A DNA stretch of 64,000 nt from Pandoraea pneumonica (GTDB lineage: Bacteria; Pseudomonadota; Gammaproteobacteria; Burkholderiales; Burkholderiaceae), in the NCBI RefSeq assembly GCF_902459645.1, contig NZ_CABPSK010000003.1, forward strand, positions 558,001-622,000. The letters run 5' to 3'. Position 1 is the first letter of the stretch; every line of letters starts with the position of its first letter. Below, in pieces: positions 27,840 to 36,497 of the stretch. The notes beneath the pieces are model-generated. The model did no database searches. It worked only from the letters and a program-made list of their open reading frames with translations, and was not told the DNA's origin. The translations under genes and the position numbers were made by a program.

Positions 27840-29360
27840 ATGAATATTGCTAACACCCTTGCCCGTGCCGCTGCCCGGCATCCTTCGCATATCGCAACTT
27901 ATGTCGGCGACGCGCCGCAGCTCGACTACGCCACCCTGGCGCGTCGTTGCGCCGGTATCGCCAGCGGCCTTCGTTCGTTAGGGCTGGCCGAAGGCGCTCG
28001 GGTAGCGCTATGGATGCGCAATCGTCCCGAGTACCTCGAATGGCTCTACGGCATCTGGTGGGCAGGTCTCGTGGCGGTGCCCATCAACGCGAAACTGCAT
28101 CCGCGCGAGGCGGCGTTCATCGTCGATGACGCGCAAGCGGACGTGGTACTCGCAGAAGCTGAGGACGCGCAGGCGCTTCTCGAATGTCTGACGACGCAGG
28201 CCATTTGCCTCTCGCCGGAAGACGATCGGGTTCGGGAATGGGTGAAGACGGATGCGTCGCCCACCGTGCCTGCGGCATCGCGCGAGAACACGGATCTTGC
28301 GTGGATCTTCTACACGTCTGGGACCACAGGGCGGCCCAAGGGCGTCATGCTCTCGCATCGCAACCTCTGGTCGATGGCGGCATGCTACCTCGCCGACGTC
28401 GATGCGATCGGCCGTGAAGACCGCACGCTGTATGCCGCGCCGATGTCGCATGGTGCGGGCCTGTATAGCGTTGTGTTCATGATGCAGGCAGCGGGGCACG
28501 TGTTTCCTGCCTCGGGCGGGTTCGACGCACCGGAGATGTTTGCGCTCGCCGATTCGCTCGGCGGCATCTCATGCTTTGCCGCGCCCACGATGGTCAATCG
28601 GCTGGTGCGTCACGCGCAGGCAACCGGCGCGTCGTCCGACGGGTTCAAGACGATCGTGTATGGGGGCGGCCCGATGTATACGGCGGATATCGAATGCGCG
28701 TTGTCGGTGATGGGCTCACGCTTCGTGCAAATCTATGGTCAGGGCGAGTCACCGATGACGATTTCGGTGCTACCGCGCGATAGCATCGCGGCACGTGAGC
28801 ATCCGCGTTGGCCGCAACGTCTGGCGTCGGTAGGGCACGCGCACGCGATGGTGGAAGTCGAAGTGGTCGACGACAAGGGCGCGCCCGTACCGACGGGGAC
28901 CGCGGGTGAAGTCGTGGTCCGCGGCGATGTGGTCATGCAAGGCTATTGGCGCAACGCGGAAGCCACAGCAAAGACGCTGCGCAACGGCTGGCTATGGACG
29001 GGCGATATCGGCGTGCTCGATGACGACGGCTTCCTCACGCTCAAGGACCGGTCGAAGGACGTGATCATCTCTGGTGGCACAAACATCTATCCGCGCGAAG
29101 TGGAAGAGGTGCTCTTGCGCGCCGACGCTGTCGCCGAGGTCGCTGTCATTGGAGAACCGGATCCGGAATGGGGTGAAGTGGTCGTGGCTTACGTCGTCTG
29201 CACGCCCGGTGCTGCGCTGGATAGCGCCGAGTTGGATAGACATTGTCTGGCGCACATCGCGCGATTCAAACGCCCTAAACGCTACGTACCCGTTGATGCC
29301 CTGCCGAAGAACCACTACGGGAAGATATTGAAGACGGCGTTGCGAGGTGACGGCACTTGA
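27840..29360 (+). CDS. AMP-dependent acyl-CoA synthetase/ligase
   Basis: 506 residues of the ANL superfamily. The P-loop-like motif TSGTTGRPKG is at 159-168, YGQGE replaces the usual YGxTE, WTGDIG and DRSKDVIISGG mark the hinge region, and the catalytic Lys is in NHYGKILK near the C-terminus. It would activate a carboxylic acid to its CoA thioester through an acyl adenylate. Last gene of the TetR-controlled operon; the acid could be aromatic or aliphatic. Confidence 0.9.
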   Translation: MNIANTLARAAARHPSHIATYVGDAPQLDYATLARRCAGIASGLRSLGLAEGARVALWMRNRPEYLEWLYGIWWAGLVAVPINAKLHPREAAFIVDDAQADVVLAEAEDAQALLECLTTQAICLSPEDDRVREWVKTDASPTVPAASRENTDLAWIFYTSGTTGRPKGVMLSHRNLWSMAACYLADVDAIGREDRTLYAAPMSHGAGLYSVVFMMQAAGHVFPASGGFDAPEMFALADSLGGISCFAAPTMVNRLVRHAQATGASSDGFKTIVYGGGPMYTADIECALSVMGSRFVQIYGQGESPMTISVLPRDSIAAREHPRWPQRLASVGHAHAMVEVEVVDDKGAPVPTGTAGEVVVRGDVVMQGYWRNAEATAKTLRNGWLWTGDIGVLDDDGFLTLKDRSKDVIISGGTNIYPREVEEVLLRADAVAEVAVIGEPDPEWGEVVVAYVVCTPGAALDSAELDRHCLAHIARFKRPKRYVPVDALPKNHYGKILKTALRGDGT

Positions 29361-29404
29361 ACTTGGCCTTTGCATGCCGCCTAAGGCCAAACCCACAACC
29401 CAGG

Positions 29405-29456
29405 TCCGGTTATTGGAACATTCGTTAAAAAATAACCTATAGTTCCGACTACCGGA
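29405..29456. promoter_or_regulatory. Inverted repeat framing a promoter upstream of TetR gene
   Basis: TCCGGTTATTGGAAC (29405-29419) and GTTCCGACTACCGGA (29442-29456) match as inverted repeats at 12 of 15 positions. A promoter-like TTGGAA (29413-29418) and CTATAG (29437-29442), 18 bases apart, lie inside, so binding here would block transcription of the TetR gene. Confidence 0.5.
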
Positions 29457-29520
29457 CTGGCGTGATTTGTCGCACCCCGGCGTTCGTTCCTGACTCCCCA
29501 TTTCGCCGAGGGCCATTCAC

Positions 29521-30102
29521 ATGAGCGGCAGACCACGAGAATTCGACGACGCGGCCGTTATCGACGCGGCCATGGACGCGTTCTGGACCCACGGCTATGA
29601 AGGCACGTCGGCGCAGACGCTCGTCGAATGCACGGGGCTCGGGCGCGGCAGTCTCTACAACGCCTTCGGCAACAAACTCAACCTCTATCACGAAGCCCTC
29701 GAGCGCTATCAGACGCTCGGGCTTCAGACACAAGCGGATATCCTCAACGCGCCCGGTCTCGTGAAAGACCGGTTGCGCGCACTCATGCAATGGGGCATCG
29801 ACGAAGACCTCGATCCCCAGAAAGAGCGCGGCTGCATGGCGCTGTTCGCCGCACTCGAACGCGGCGGCAAAGACCCCAAGGTGCGCCAGATCAGTCAGGC
29901 CTATCTCACGCGCATCGAGCAAGTGCTCGTGCATCTGATCGCCATCGGTCAACACAGCGGCGAGTTGTCCTCCGACCGGCCCGCTCTGCTCGTCGCGCGC
30001 ACCTTTCTCAGTAGCTATTACGGACTGCGCGCACTGGGACGTACCGTTTGCGAGCGCAAGTTCCTCGAAGACATCATGGAAGGCACGCTCGCCCAACTCT
30101 GA
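29521..30102 (+). CDS. TetR/AcrR-family transcriptional regulator
   Basis: 193 residues; N-terminal HTH (GTSAQTLVECTGLGRGSLYN) followed by the FGNKLNLYHEALERY helix typical of the TetR group that includes NemR-like regulators. The inverted repeat at 29405-29456 suggests autoregulation. An intrinsic terminator follows at 30149. The MFS efflux gene at 30185 on the same strand is the likely other target. Confidence 0.9.
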   Translation: MSGRPREFDDAAVIDAAMDAFWTHGYEGTSAQTLVECTGLGRGSLYNAFGNKLNLYHEALERYQTLGLQTQADILNAPGLVKDRLRALMQWGIDEDLDPQKERGCMALFAALERGGKDPKVRQISQAYLTRIEQVLVHLIAIGQHSGELSSDRPALLVARTFLSSYYGLRALGRTVCERKFLEDIMEGTLAQL

Positions 30103-30148
30103 CGCGCCCCGCCACGCACATCCAACACGCAACCTCCGACATTCGCTC

Positions 30149-30168
30149 AAAGCCCTTTGGGCTTTTTC
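30149..30168 (+). terminator. Intrinsic terminator
   Basis: AAAGCCC-TTT-GGGCTTTTT, a 7-bp stem with a run of T, 46 bases after the TetR stop codon and just before the MFS gene. Confidence 0.75.
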
Positions 30169-30184
30169 TTCCCCCCGATATGGA

Positions 30185-31384
30185 ATGATCGTTACAGATA
30201 TGACGCAAAAATCCACGATGCCACCCGTCGTCTACTTACTAGGGCTCACCGTCTTTGCGATGACCACGGCCGAATTCATGGTCGCCGGCATGATGCCCGC
30301 GCTCGCCCATGCGATGAACGTCGGCATTGGCGACATCGGCAACTTGATTTCGCTTTATGCCCTCGGCATGACCATTGGCGGCCCAGTACTCACCGCCCTG
30401 CTGCTGGCCTTGCGCACGCCGCACAAGCAAGCCCTCGTATGGCTGCTCATCATCAACGTCGCCGGTGGTGTGTTGGCCGCCGTTGCTACGCGTTATGAAG
30501 TGATGGCGCTCGCGCGCATCATCATGGGCGTGGCCAGCTCCGCCACCTTTGGTGTCGCCCTCACGTTGTGCGCCGACCTCGTCGCCCCGTCGGTGCGTGG
30601 GCGCGCCGCCTCGTTCGTGCTTGGCGGCTTGATGTTCTCGCCCGTGGTCGGCGTGCCGCTCACCGCATTCATCGAGCAGCACTATGGCTGGCGCGCCAGC
30701 TTCTGGCTTGTCGCCGTGCTCGCTGCCCTGTGCACCGTGGCCGTCGCGCTGTGGGCCCCGGCCACAGAAAAGCGCGAGACGGTGAGCCTCGCCGCCGAAT
30801 TCCGCTCGCTGCTCAATCGGCCGCTATGGGCTGCATTCATCACGAGCGGTCTGATCATCGGTGCCACGTTCGCCGCGTTCAGCTACTTCTCGCCGATCTT
30901 TCTGAACGTCGCCGGGGTCTCGGCGGCCACGATCCCGAATCTGCTCGCCATGTACGGCATCGCCAACATCATCGGCAACGCCGTGACCGGACGCTTTGCG
31001 GACCGTCACACGCTGACCGTTCTGATCGTGGGGTTGAGTGTGCTGGCGCTTGCGTTGGTGAGCTTCGCGTTGTGGGCACAGATCACGCCCATCGGCATCG
31101 CCGCCTTCGCCGCAATCGGTCTGACCGGCGTGTCGCTTAACCCCGCCATGGTGGCGCGCGTGATGCGCGCTGCTGCGCCGGGGCCACTCGTGAATACGAT
31201 GCACACGTCGGTGATCACCGCTGGCTTGGCATTCGGCACGTGGGCAGGCGGGTCGGCCATCGATGCGGGCTACGGCATGCGCGCGCCGCTGTGGATCGGT
31301 GCTGCCATGGCAGCCGTCGGTCTGACCAGCCTGCTGCCGTATCTTCGTTCCGGGCTGGCACAAACGGCTGACGCCACCTGCTGA
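30185..31384 (+). CDS. MFS transporter (AraJ/DHA1-like efflux)
   Basis: 399 residues, 12 predicted TM helices. The N-terminus FAMTTAEFMVAGMMPALA is typical of the AraJ/YdhP/chloramphenicol-efflux branch of DHA1 transporters. Two ATGs (30185 and 30200) are possible, neither with a strong ribosome site; the first is used. It follows a TetR gene and an intrinsic terminator, so it has its own promoter or depends on read-through. The substrate is unknown. Confidence 0.88.
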   Translation: MIVTDMTQKSTMPPVVYLLGLTVFAMTTAEFMVAGMMPALAHAMNVGIGDIGNLISLYALGMTIGGPVLTALLLALRTPHKQALVWLLIINVAGGVLAAVATRYEVMALARIIMGVASSATFGVALTLCADLVAPSVRGRAASFVLGGLMFSPVVGVPLTAFIEQHYGWRASFWLVAVLAALCTVAVALWAPATEKRETVSLAAEFRSLLNRPLWAAFITSGLIIGATFAAFSYFSPIFLNVAGVSAATIPNLLAMYGIANIIGNAVTGRFADRHTLTVLIVGLSVLALALVSFALWAQITPIGIAAFAAIGLTGVSLNPAMVARVMRAAAPGPLVNTMHTSVITAGLAFGTWAGGSAIDAGYGMRAPLWIGAAMAAVGLTSLLPYLRSGLAQTADATC

Positions 31385-31438
31385 TCCGAAGCAGCGGCCA
31401 TCTCGTCTGCGCTATCTGAGTTTCACGCCGTCTCTGGG

Positions 31439-32344
31439 CTACCCCTGCGCGATCTCCGCATCGATGCTTTCGCGCAAATACGTCCAGAGACGGTTCGCCA
31501 CGGGGCCGTGCGGGCCGTCGGTGCGCCGGGCAGCGACGATTTCCTCGGTGTGCACAGGCAGGTATTTCCCTGCGATGGACTTCAGCGCGCCGCTTCGCAG
31601 TTCCTCCTCGATCAGATGCGCGGGCAAATGCCCCCAGCCCAAACCTTGCAAGATGACATCCTTCTTCATCGCCTGATCGGCCACCGTGCATTGATGCGCG
31701 CCTTCGATTACGAAGAAGCTTTCACCACTCGATGCCCGCGCCGAATCTCGCATCACACATTGCGTGTAGCCGCGCATATCCACTGGGCGCACCGCTCGGG
31801 GCAACGGCGTGGTGAGCATCTGCGGCGCCACTACCGGTACGAGCCGCACGTTGCAAAGATCGATCCATGCGATGTCGGCGTCGCGTTTATCGACGCGATG
31901 CAAGATGAGGTCCGCATCGCCCGCTTTGAGCCGCTCCATCGGGCCGCCAACCGTCTCGAAGTGCAGTTGCAAGCGCGTGTGCGAGCACTGCGCGAAAAAG
32001 CGCGCAAGCAACCCCAGCAACGTCTCACGCGGGCATAGGTCACCAATCACCACGTTCAACTCGCTTTCCTCGCCCATCGCCAACTGCGCCGCGTGATGCC
32101 GCAACCCGGCCGCTTCGCGCAACAGCGGCTGCGCGCGCGCGTAGAACGACTGTCCCGCTTCGCTCAACTTCACGCGATAGCCGCTTCGGTCGAACAACAC
32201 GAGCGCAGTCTGACGCTCCAGCCGCGCCACCGCAGCGAAGACCGCCGGATGCGTGCGATGCAATACCTCCGCTGCCGCCTGAAAACTGCCTTCGCGGATA
32301 ACGGCGTCGAAGCATTGCAGGTCATGCAGGGTGAAATCCATCAT
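31439..32344 (-). CDS. LysR-family transcriptional regulator
   Basis: 301 residues from the ATG at 32344 (AGAG upstream; a second ATG follows directly). HTH QAAAEVLHRTHPAVFAAVAR is unusual in having His-Pro-Ala-Val where LysR proteins commonly have Gln-Pro/Ser-Ala-Val/Leu. The effector domain is otherwise regular. Divergent from the alpha/beta hydrolase gene, with a 26-bp inverted repeat just 12 bases before this start codon. Confidence 0.9.
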   Translation of the reverse strand: MMDFTLHDLQCFDAVIREGSFQAAAEVLHRTHPAVFAAVARLERQTALVLFDRSGYRVKLSEAGQSFYARAQPLLREAAGLRHHAAQLAMGEESELNVVIGDLCPRETLLGLLARFFAQCSHTRLQLHFETVGGPMERLKAGDADLILHRVDKRDADIAWIDLCNVRLVPVVAPQMLTTPLPRAVRPVDMRGYTQCVMRDSARASSGESFFVIEGAHQCTVADQAMKKDVILQGLGWGHLPAHLIEEELRSGALKSIAGKYLPVHTEEIVAARRTDGPHGPVANRLWTYLRESIDAEIAQG

Positions 32345-32355
32345 GTCATCTCTTT

Positions 32356-32381
32356 TTACAAAGATCGTTCGATCTTTGTAA
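32356..32381. promoter_or_regulatory. Long perfect inverted repeat, operator candidate
   Basis: TTACAAAGATCG (32356-32367) and CGATCTTTGTAA (32370-32381) are perfect 12-bp arms around TT. It lies between the divergent LysR and hydrolase genes. Confidence 0.65.
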
Positions 32382-32454
32382 TTTAAATCATTTCTCGCCT
32401 CGACCAGAATGGTCTTCACCAACTGACCCAGTTGAATTTCTTCCGGAGACTACG

Positions 32455-33279
32455 ATGGACAACTATTCCTTCTTCGACACCACCGACGGCGCTCGCATCG
32501 CTTACCGCATTGATGGCGGCAGCAAAGACGCGGCGGACAAACCCGTGCTGGTGCTCTCCAATTCGATCGGCACCGATCTGCATATGTGGGACGCGCAAAT
32601 TCCCGCGTTCTCCCAACACTTCCGCGTGCTGCGCTACGACGCGCGCGGCCACGGCGCGTCGAGTGTGCCGCCCGGGCCGTATTCGCTCGACCGTCTCGGT
32701 GAAGATGTCGTCGACTTGCTGGATCATCTGCATATCGCCCGCGCGCACTTTCTCGGCCTGTCGCTCGGCGGCATCGTGGGGCAGTGGCTTGGGGTGCATG
32801 CGGCCACGCGCATCGATCGCCTGATTCTGAGCAACACGGCGCCCTATCTTGGTCCGGCAGAAGTTTGGGACGCGTCCATCGCCGCCGTGCTGCAAGCGAG
32901 AGATATGCGCGAGACAGCGCAGACGTTCCTGCGCAACTGGTTCCCGGCTCACATGCTTGGCGACGGAGATTCGGCTAACGATGCGGCCCACGCGCTCGTC
33001 GCCCCGTTCCGTAAAACGCTGCTCGCGACGAATCGTCACGGGCTCGCCGGGTCTTGGGCGGCGGTGCAACAAACCGATCTGCGGCGCGCGATTGCCGACA
33101 TCACGCGGCCCACGCTTGTGATTGCCGGAGAACACGACACGGTGACCGCCGCCGCCTTCAGCAGGACGATGGTGGAGACGATTCCAGGCGCACGCCTGCA
33201 TGTCTTCCCGGCAGTGCATTTGTCGAATGTGGAATTCCCGGAAGCGTTCTCGGCGGCAGTCATCGCGTTTCTCGAGTGA
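32455..33279 (+). CDS. Alpha/beta hydrolase, 3-oxoadipate enol-lactonase-like
   Basis: 274 residues with a canonical alpha/beta hydrolase fold: nucleophile elbow GLSLGG, acid in AGEHDTVT, and the catalytic His in FPAVHLSNVE. LSNSIGTDLHMWDAQIPAF near the N-terminus and the oxyanion region strongly resemble PcaD (3-oxoadipate enol-lactonase) of the beta-ketoadipate pathway. None of the other pca genes is next to it, so the true substrate may be another lactone or ester. Start follows GGAG. Probably regulated by the divergent LysR. Confidence 0.85.
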   Translation: MDNYSFFDTTDGARIAYRIDGGSKDAADKPVLVLSNSIGTDLHMWDAQIPAFSQHFRVLRYDARGHGASSVPPGPYSLDRLGEDVVDLLDHLHIARAHFLGLSLGGIVGQWLGVHAATRIDRLILSNTAPYLGPAEVWDASIAAVLQARDMRETAQTFLRNWFPAHMLGDGDSANDAAHALVAPFRKTLLATNRHGLAGSWAAVQQTDLRRAIADITRPTLVIAGEHDTVTAAAFSRTMVETIPGARLHVFPAVHLSNVEFPEAFSAAVIAFLE

Positions 33280-33402
33280 ATCCACCAAACAACGCGACGG
33301 ATTTCGATCGGCAACAACATTTTGAGATGCCATGGAAATGATGGGCTGCGGGCTGCCATAATCGCCTCATTCTTGCGCGCGCCCCTCACGTCCAATTAAA
33401 AA

Positions 33403-34026
33403 ATGACGCCCAATCGAAGACCCATAAAATCGCGTTCGAACGAAATCATCCGTGGGTTGGCGAGCCGCCTCGCCACTTGCGGCATCACACCGAATCAGGT
33501 CTCGACAGCCAGCGTTGCCTTTGCCGCTATCGCGGCAGCCGCACTCTTGTACAGCCACACCTGGCCCGCGATGTTGATCGCGATTCTGGGTATTCAACTT
33601 CGCTTGCTTTGCAACGTGGTCGACGGTCTGATCGCCGTGGAGGGCGGCAAGAAATCACTGCTCGGCGCGCTCTACAACGAATTCCCCGACCGGATCGCCG
33701 ACAGCCTGTTGCTGGTGGCATCCGGTTACGCCGCAGGAATTCCCTGGCTCGGTTGGCTGAGCGCGCTGCTCGCGGCGTTGACAGCCTATGTGCGCGTGTT
33801 CGGTGGCGCGCTCGGCCTCGAACAGCGCTTTCTCGGCCCGATGGCAAAGCAACAGCGCATGGCACTGCTGAGTGCCGCTTGCCTTTTGGTAATTGTTGAG
33901 ACCGCGTTGCAGCGTCCCTATTACGCGATGGGCATCGCCCTTGCGGTCATTGCCGCGGGTAGCGCTTTGACTTGCGTCACGCGCACCCGCGCAATTGCGC
34001 GCGATCTGGCGGCAGCATCCTCATGA
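33403..34026 (+). CDS. CDP-alcohol phosphatidyltransferase family protein
   Basis: 207 residues, about six TM helices. The family motif D-x2-D-G-x2-A-R-x8-G-x3-D-x3-D is recognisable but altered: N71 for the first Asp, D74-G75 kept, V79 for Arg, then G88 and N92-EFP-D96-RIA-D100. Members transfer a phosphatidyl group from CDP-diacylglycerol to an alcohol. The substitutions suggest a divergent subfamily or altered metal coordination. It is the first gene of a coupled three-gene lipid module (ATGA overlap with the acyltransferase). Confidence 0.82.
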   Translation: MTPNRRPIKSRSNEIIRGLASRLATCGITPNQVSTASVAFAAIAAAALLYSHTWPAMLIAILGIQLRLLCNVVDGLIAVEGGKKSLLGALYNEFPDRIADSLLLVASGYAAGIPWLGWLSALLAALTAYVRVFGGALGLEQRFLGPMAKQQRMALLSAACLLVIVETALQRPYYAMGIALAVIAAGSALTCVTRTRAIARDLAAASS

Positions 34027-34646
34027 ATAACTTCCAGCAAAGACGGCTGCTCGGTCTGGTGCGGCTCGTGGTGGGCGCACATGGCCGGTTTCTCTTGCCC
34101 CCATCGGCATGCCAGACGATCTACTTCGCCAACCATACGAGTCATATCGACACGCTGGCGATTCTGGCCGCATTGCCGGAGTCGCTGCGCGAGAACGTGC
34201 GCCCGGTGGCCGCGCGCGACTACTGGGACAGCTCGCCCAGCAAGCGCTATATCGCACAGCGAATGCTCGATGTCATTCTCATCGACCGCTCGGGTGAGCG
34301 CACTGCGGAGAACGCCACGGATCCGCTGGCACCCGTCGACGCGGCGTTAGATGTCGGCGAGTCGGTCATTCTGTTTCCCGAAGGCACCCGCAATGCCGAC
34401 GGCGAAGTACACGCATTCCGAAGCGGACTGTACTGGCTCGCCAAGCGCCACCCGGATGTCGATCTGGTGCCCGTCTATCTGTCGAATCTCGCACGTGCGA
34501 TGCCCAAGGGCCGCTTTTTGCCGATTCCATTCATGTGCGAAGCCATGTTCGGCAGCCCCTTGCATCTTCTGCCCGACGAACCGAAGGCCGCGTTTCTCGA
34601 CCGCACTCGCCAGCACATCATCGATCTCAGAGACCGCAAGGGATAA
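34023..34646 (+). CDS. Lysophospholipid acyltransferase (PlsC-like)
   Basis: 207 residues; the ATG overlaps the previous stop (ATGA). The acyltransferase motifs are NHTSHID with H38 and D43 (HX4D) and FPEGTR at 118-123. Such enzymes acylate lysophosphatidic acid or similar acceptors at the inner membrane. Together with the flanking CDP-alcohol transferase and CdsA-like protein it would form a self-contained route from a lysophospholipid through phosphatidate and CDP-diacylglycerol to a phospholipid. Confidence 0.9.
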   Translation: MNNFQQRRLLGLVRLVVGAHGRFLLPPSACQTIYFANHTSHIDTLAILAALPESLRENVRPVAARDYWDSSPSKRYIAQRMLDVILIDRSGERTAENATDPLAPVDAALDVGESVILFPEGTRNADGEVHAFRSGLYWLAKRHPDVDLVPVYLSNLARAMPKGRFLPIPFMCEAMFGSPLHLLPDEPKAAFLDRTRQHIIDLRDRKG

Positions 34647-34649
34647 GCC

Positions 34650-35588
34650 ATGCCTACCATCTTCTGGCAAACGATCATCGGTGTGATCGGCCTGCTGGCC
34701 GTGGCATCGATCGCCGGTTACTTGCTCAAACGCCGACACGGACCGGATAACGACACGATCCGCAATCTCAATCAACGGGTGGCCGCATGGTGGCTCATGG
34801 TGATCGTGATCGCCGGCGCACTGCTGCTCGGCAACTACGCGACGATCGTCTTGTTTGCCATTTGTGCGTTCTTCGCGCTGCGGGAATTCATCACGCTCAC
34901 CCCCACCCGGCCTGCCGATTACTGGCCGCTGGTGCTCGTCTACTACGTGGCGCTCCCGGGCCAGTTCCTGCTGCTCGGTCTTGGCTGGTACGGCTTGTTC
35001 ACGGTATTCATTCCCGTGTACGTGTTCTTTGCACTGCCCGCCGCCGCGGCGTTGGCGCAGGACACGAATGGCTTTCTCGAGCGCAATGCCAAGGTGCAAT
35101 GGGCGGTGATGGTCTGCGTGTTTTCGCTTAGCCACGCCCCGGCATTGCTGATGCTGCAAATTCCGGGCTACTTCACGACGAACGCGCCGCTGTTGCTGTA
35201 CTTCCTGCTCGTCGTGCAGTCGAGCGACGTCTTTCAGTATGTCTGCGGGAAGCTTTGGGGCAAGCGCAAGCTCTCTCCTCACGTCAGTCCATCCAAAACG
35301 TGGGAGGGACTGCTCGGCGGCGGCGCAATGGCCGTCGTACTGGGCGCGCTGCTCCATGGCCTAACGCCGTTCCATCACTGGTGGCAATCGACCCTGATGG
35401 CCTTCGTGATCGTGATCGGTGGGTTCATCGGCGGGCTGGTGCTCTCAGCTGTCAAACGCTCGCTCGGCGCCAAGGATTGGGGGGTCATGCTGACCGGACA
35501 CGGCGGCATGCTCGATCGCCTCGACTCGATCTGCTTCTCCGCCCCGATCTTCTTTCACCTGACCCGGTACTTCTTTACACCGGCGTGA
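34650..35588 (+). CDS. Phosphatidate cytidylyltransferase (CdsA-like)
   Basis: 312 residues, polytopic. The CDS signature occurs near residues 267-290: SAVKRSLGAKDWG, then GHGGMLDRLDS, and an upstream HVSPSKTWEG. It makes CDP-diacylglycerol from phosphatidate and CTP. It starts 3 bases after the acyltransferase stop, clearly the same operon. Since the essential housekeeping cdsA normally sits near dxr/uppS/bamA, this is probably a second, dedicated copy. Confidence 0.9.
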   Translation: MPTIFWQTIIGVIGLLAVASIAGYLLKRRHGPDNDTIRNLNQRVAAWWLMVIVIAGALLLGNYATIVLFAICAFFALREFITLTPTRPADYWPLVLVYYVALPGQFLLLGLGWYGLFTVFIPVYVFFALPAAAALAQDTNGFLERNAKVQWAVMVCVFSLSHAPALLMLQIPGYFTTNAPLLLYFLLVVQSSDVFQYVCGKLWGKRKLSPHVSPSKTWEGLLGGGAMAVVLGALLHGLTPFHHWWQSTLMAFVIVIGGFIGGLVLSAVKRSLGAKDWGVMLTGHGGMLDRLDSICFSAPIFFHLTRYFFTPA

Positions 35589-35690
35589 GCGATCACTGCG
35601 CTCGAACGTCAAGAGTGCACACAACGGGCACAAACCGGGGTGGCAAGGGCCGCGCAGTGTAAACTGCTGGGTTTTTGACCCCCCAGTGGA

Positions 35691-36497
35691 ATGGTGCAAG
35701 TGCCCCGGCGTCCTGTAATCAGCGCCCCGACACTCATACGCTCTCTGGCCCGTCTGAGCACGTTCACGCCGCCTGAGGCCGCGCCGTCGCTCTCGGACCG
35801 CATGAGTGAGTGGCTGGGCTGGACCGACGCCATCGCCCTGTCGTCGGCTCTCAAAGCCTCCCCGCCGGCCGAAACGCCCGGCGCGCGGGCGGCTGCGCCT
35901 GTCGCGACCGGCGCGGCGCAAGCCCTCGCACGCGTGCGCACGGACCTCGCCGCAGCCATCGCCCGCGATTGCGGACTGGCCGCAGCGCCCGGCGGGCAAA
36001 TTCGCGCCATGAGTGCCGCCGAGCGTCAACGGGCCGCTTCGTTTGCCGAATTTCCCGCTTATCGGCAGCGCTACGCCACGTCGCAACAGACGATGGACAC
36101 GGCCATCAGTGCCTTGCGCACCCGCCTGCGCGCACAACTGGCGTTGATGTCGCCAGATGCCGCCAAGCTGGCCGGCGTCGATGCCGTGATGGAGCGCGTG
36201 CTGGGCGCCCGCGAGCGCACCCTGCTGGCCGGCGTGCCGAATCTGCTCGAAAGCCATTTCGTGAAGCTGCGAGATACCGAGCAGGCCGCCCTCGCCGCGC
36301 CGCGCGTGCCCGGTGCCCCGCCGCTCGCCCCGGCAGGCACGTGGCTCGACACCTTCCACCGGGATATGCAGAGCATCCTGCTCGCAGAACTGGATATCCG
36401 CCTTCAACCGCTTGAAGGGCTGCTCGCCGCCCTGCTCGCGAATGAACTCGGCGAAAACGTTTGTGAACCCGGACAACATGACCCGTTACCTCGTTGA
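35691..36497 (+). CDS. DUF3348 family protein
   Basis: 268 residues, no signal peptide and no TM segment, so presumably cytoplasmic. Ala/Arg-rich helical protein; the C-terminal part GTWLDTFHRDMQSILLAELD followed by IRLQPLEGLLAALLANE is the best conserved-looking block. It begins a four-gene unit whose neighbours are a MotA/TolQ-like membrane protein, a MotB/OmpA-like protein and a DUF2894 protein; its stop overlaps the next start by 20 bases. I recognise it by position and sequence as DUF3348 but no function is known to me. It may be a cytoplasmic adaptor of the complex. Confidence 0.82.
   Translation: MVQVPRRPVISAPTLIRSLARLSTFTPPEAAPSLSDRMSEWLGWTDAIALSSALKASPPAETPGARAAAPVATGAAQALARVRTDLAAAIARDCGLAAAPGGQIRAMSAAERQRAASFAEFPAYRQRYATSQQTMDTAISALRTRLRAQLALMSPDAAKLAGVDAVMERVLGARERTLLAGVPNLLESHFVKLRDTEQAALAAPRVPGAPPLAPAGTWLDTFHRDMQSILLAELDIRLQPLEGLLAALLANELGENVCEPGQHDPLPR

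Noticed and set aside
32455-33279. Assignment of the hydrolase as pcaD proper
   Set aside because: No other beta-ketoadipate gene is near; similarity of motifs alone does not fix the substrate.
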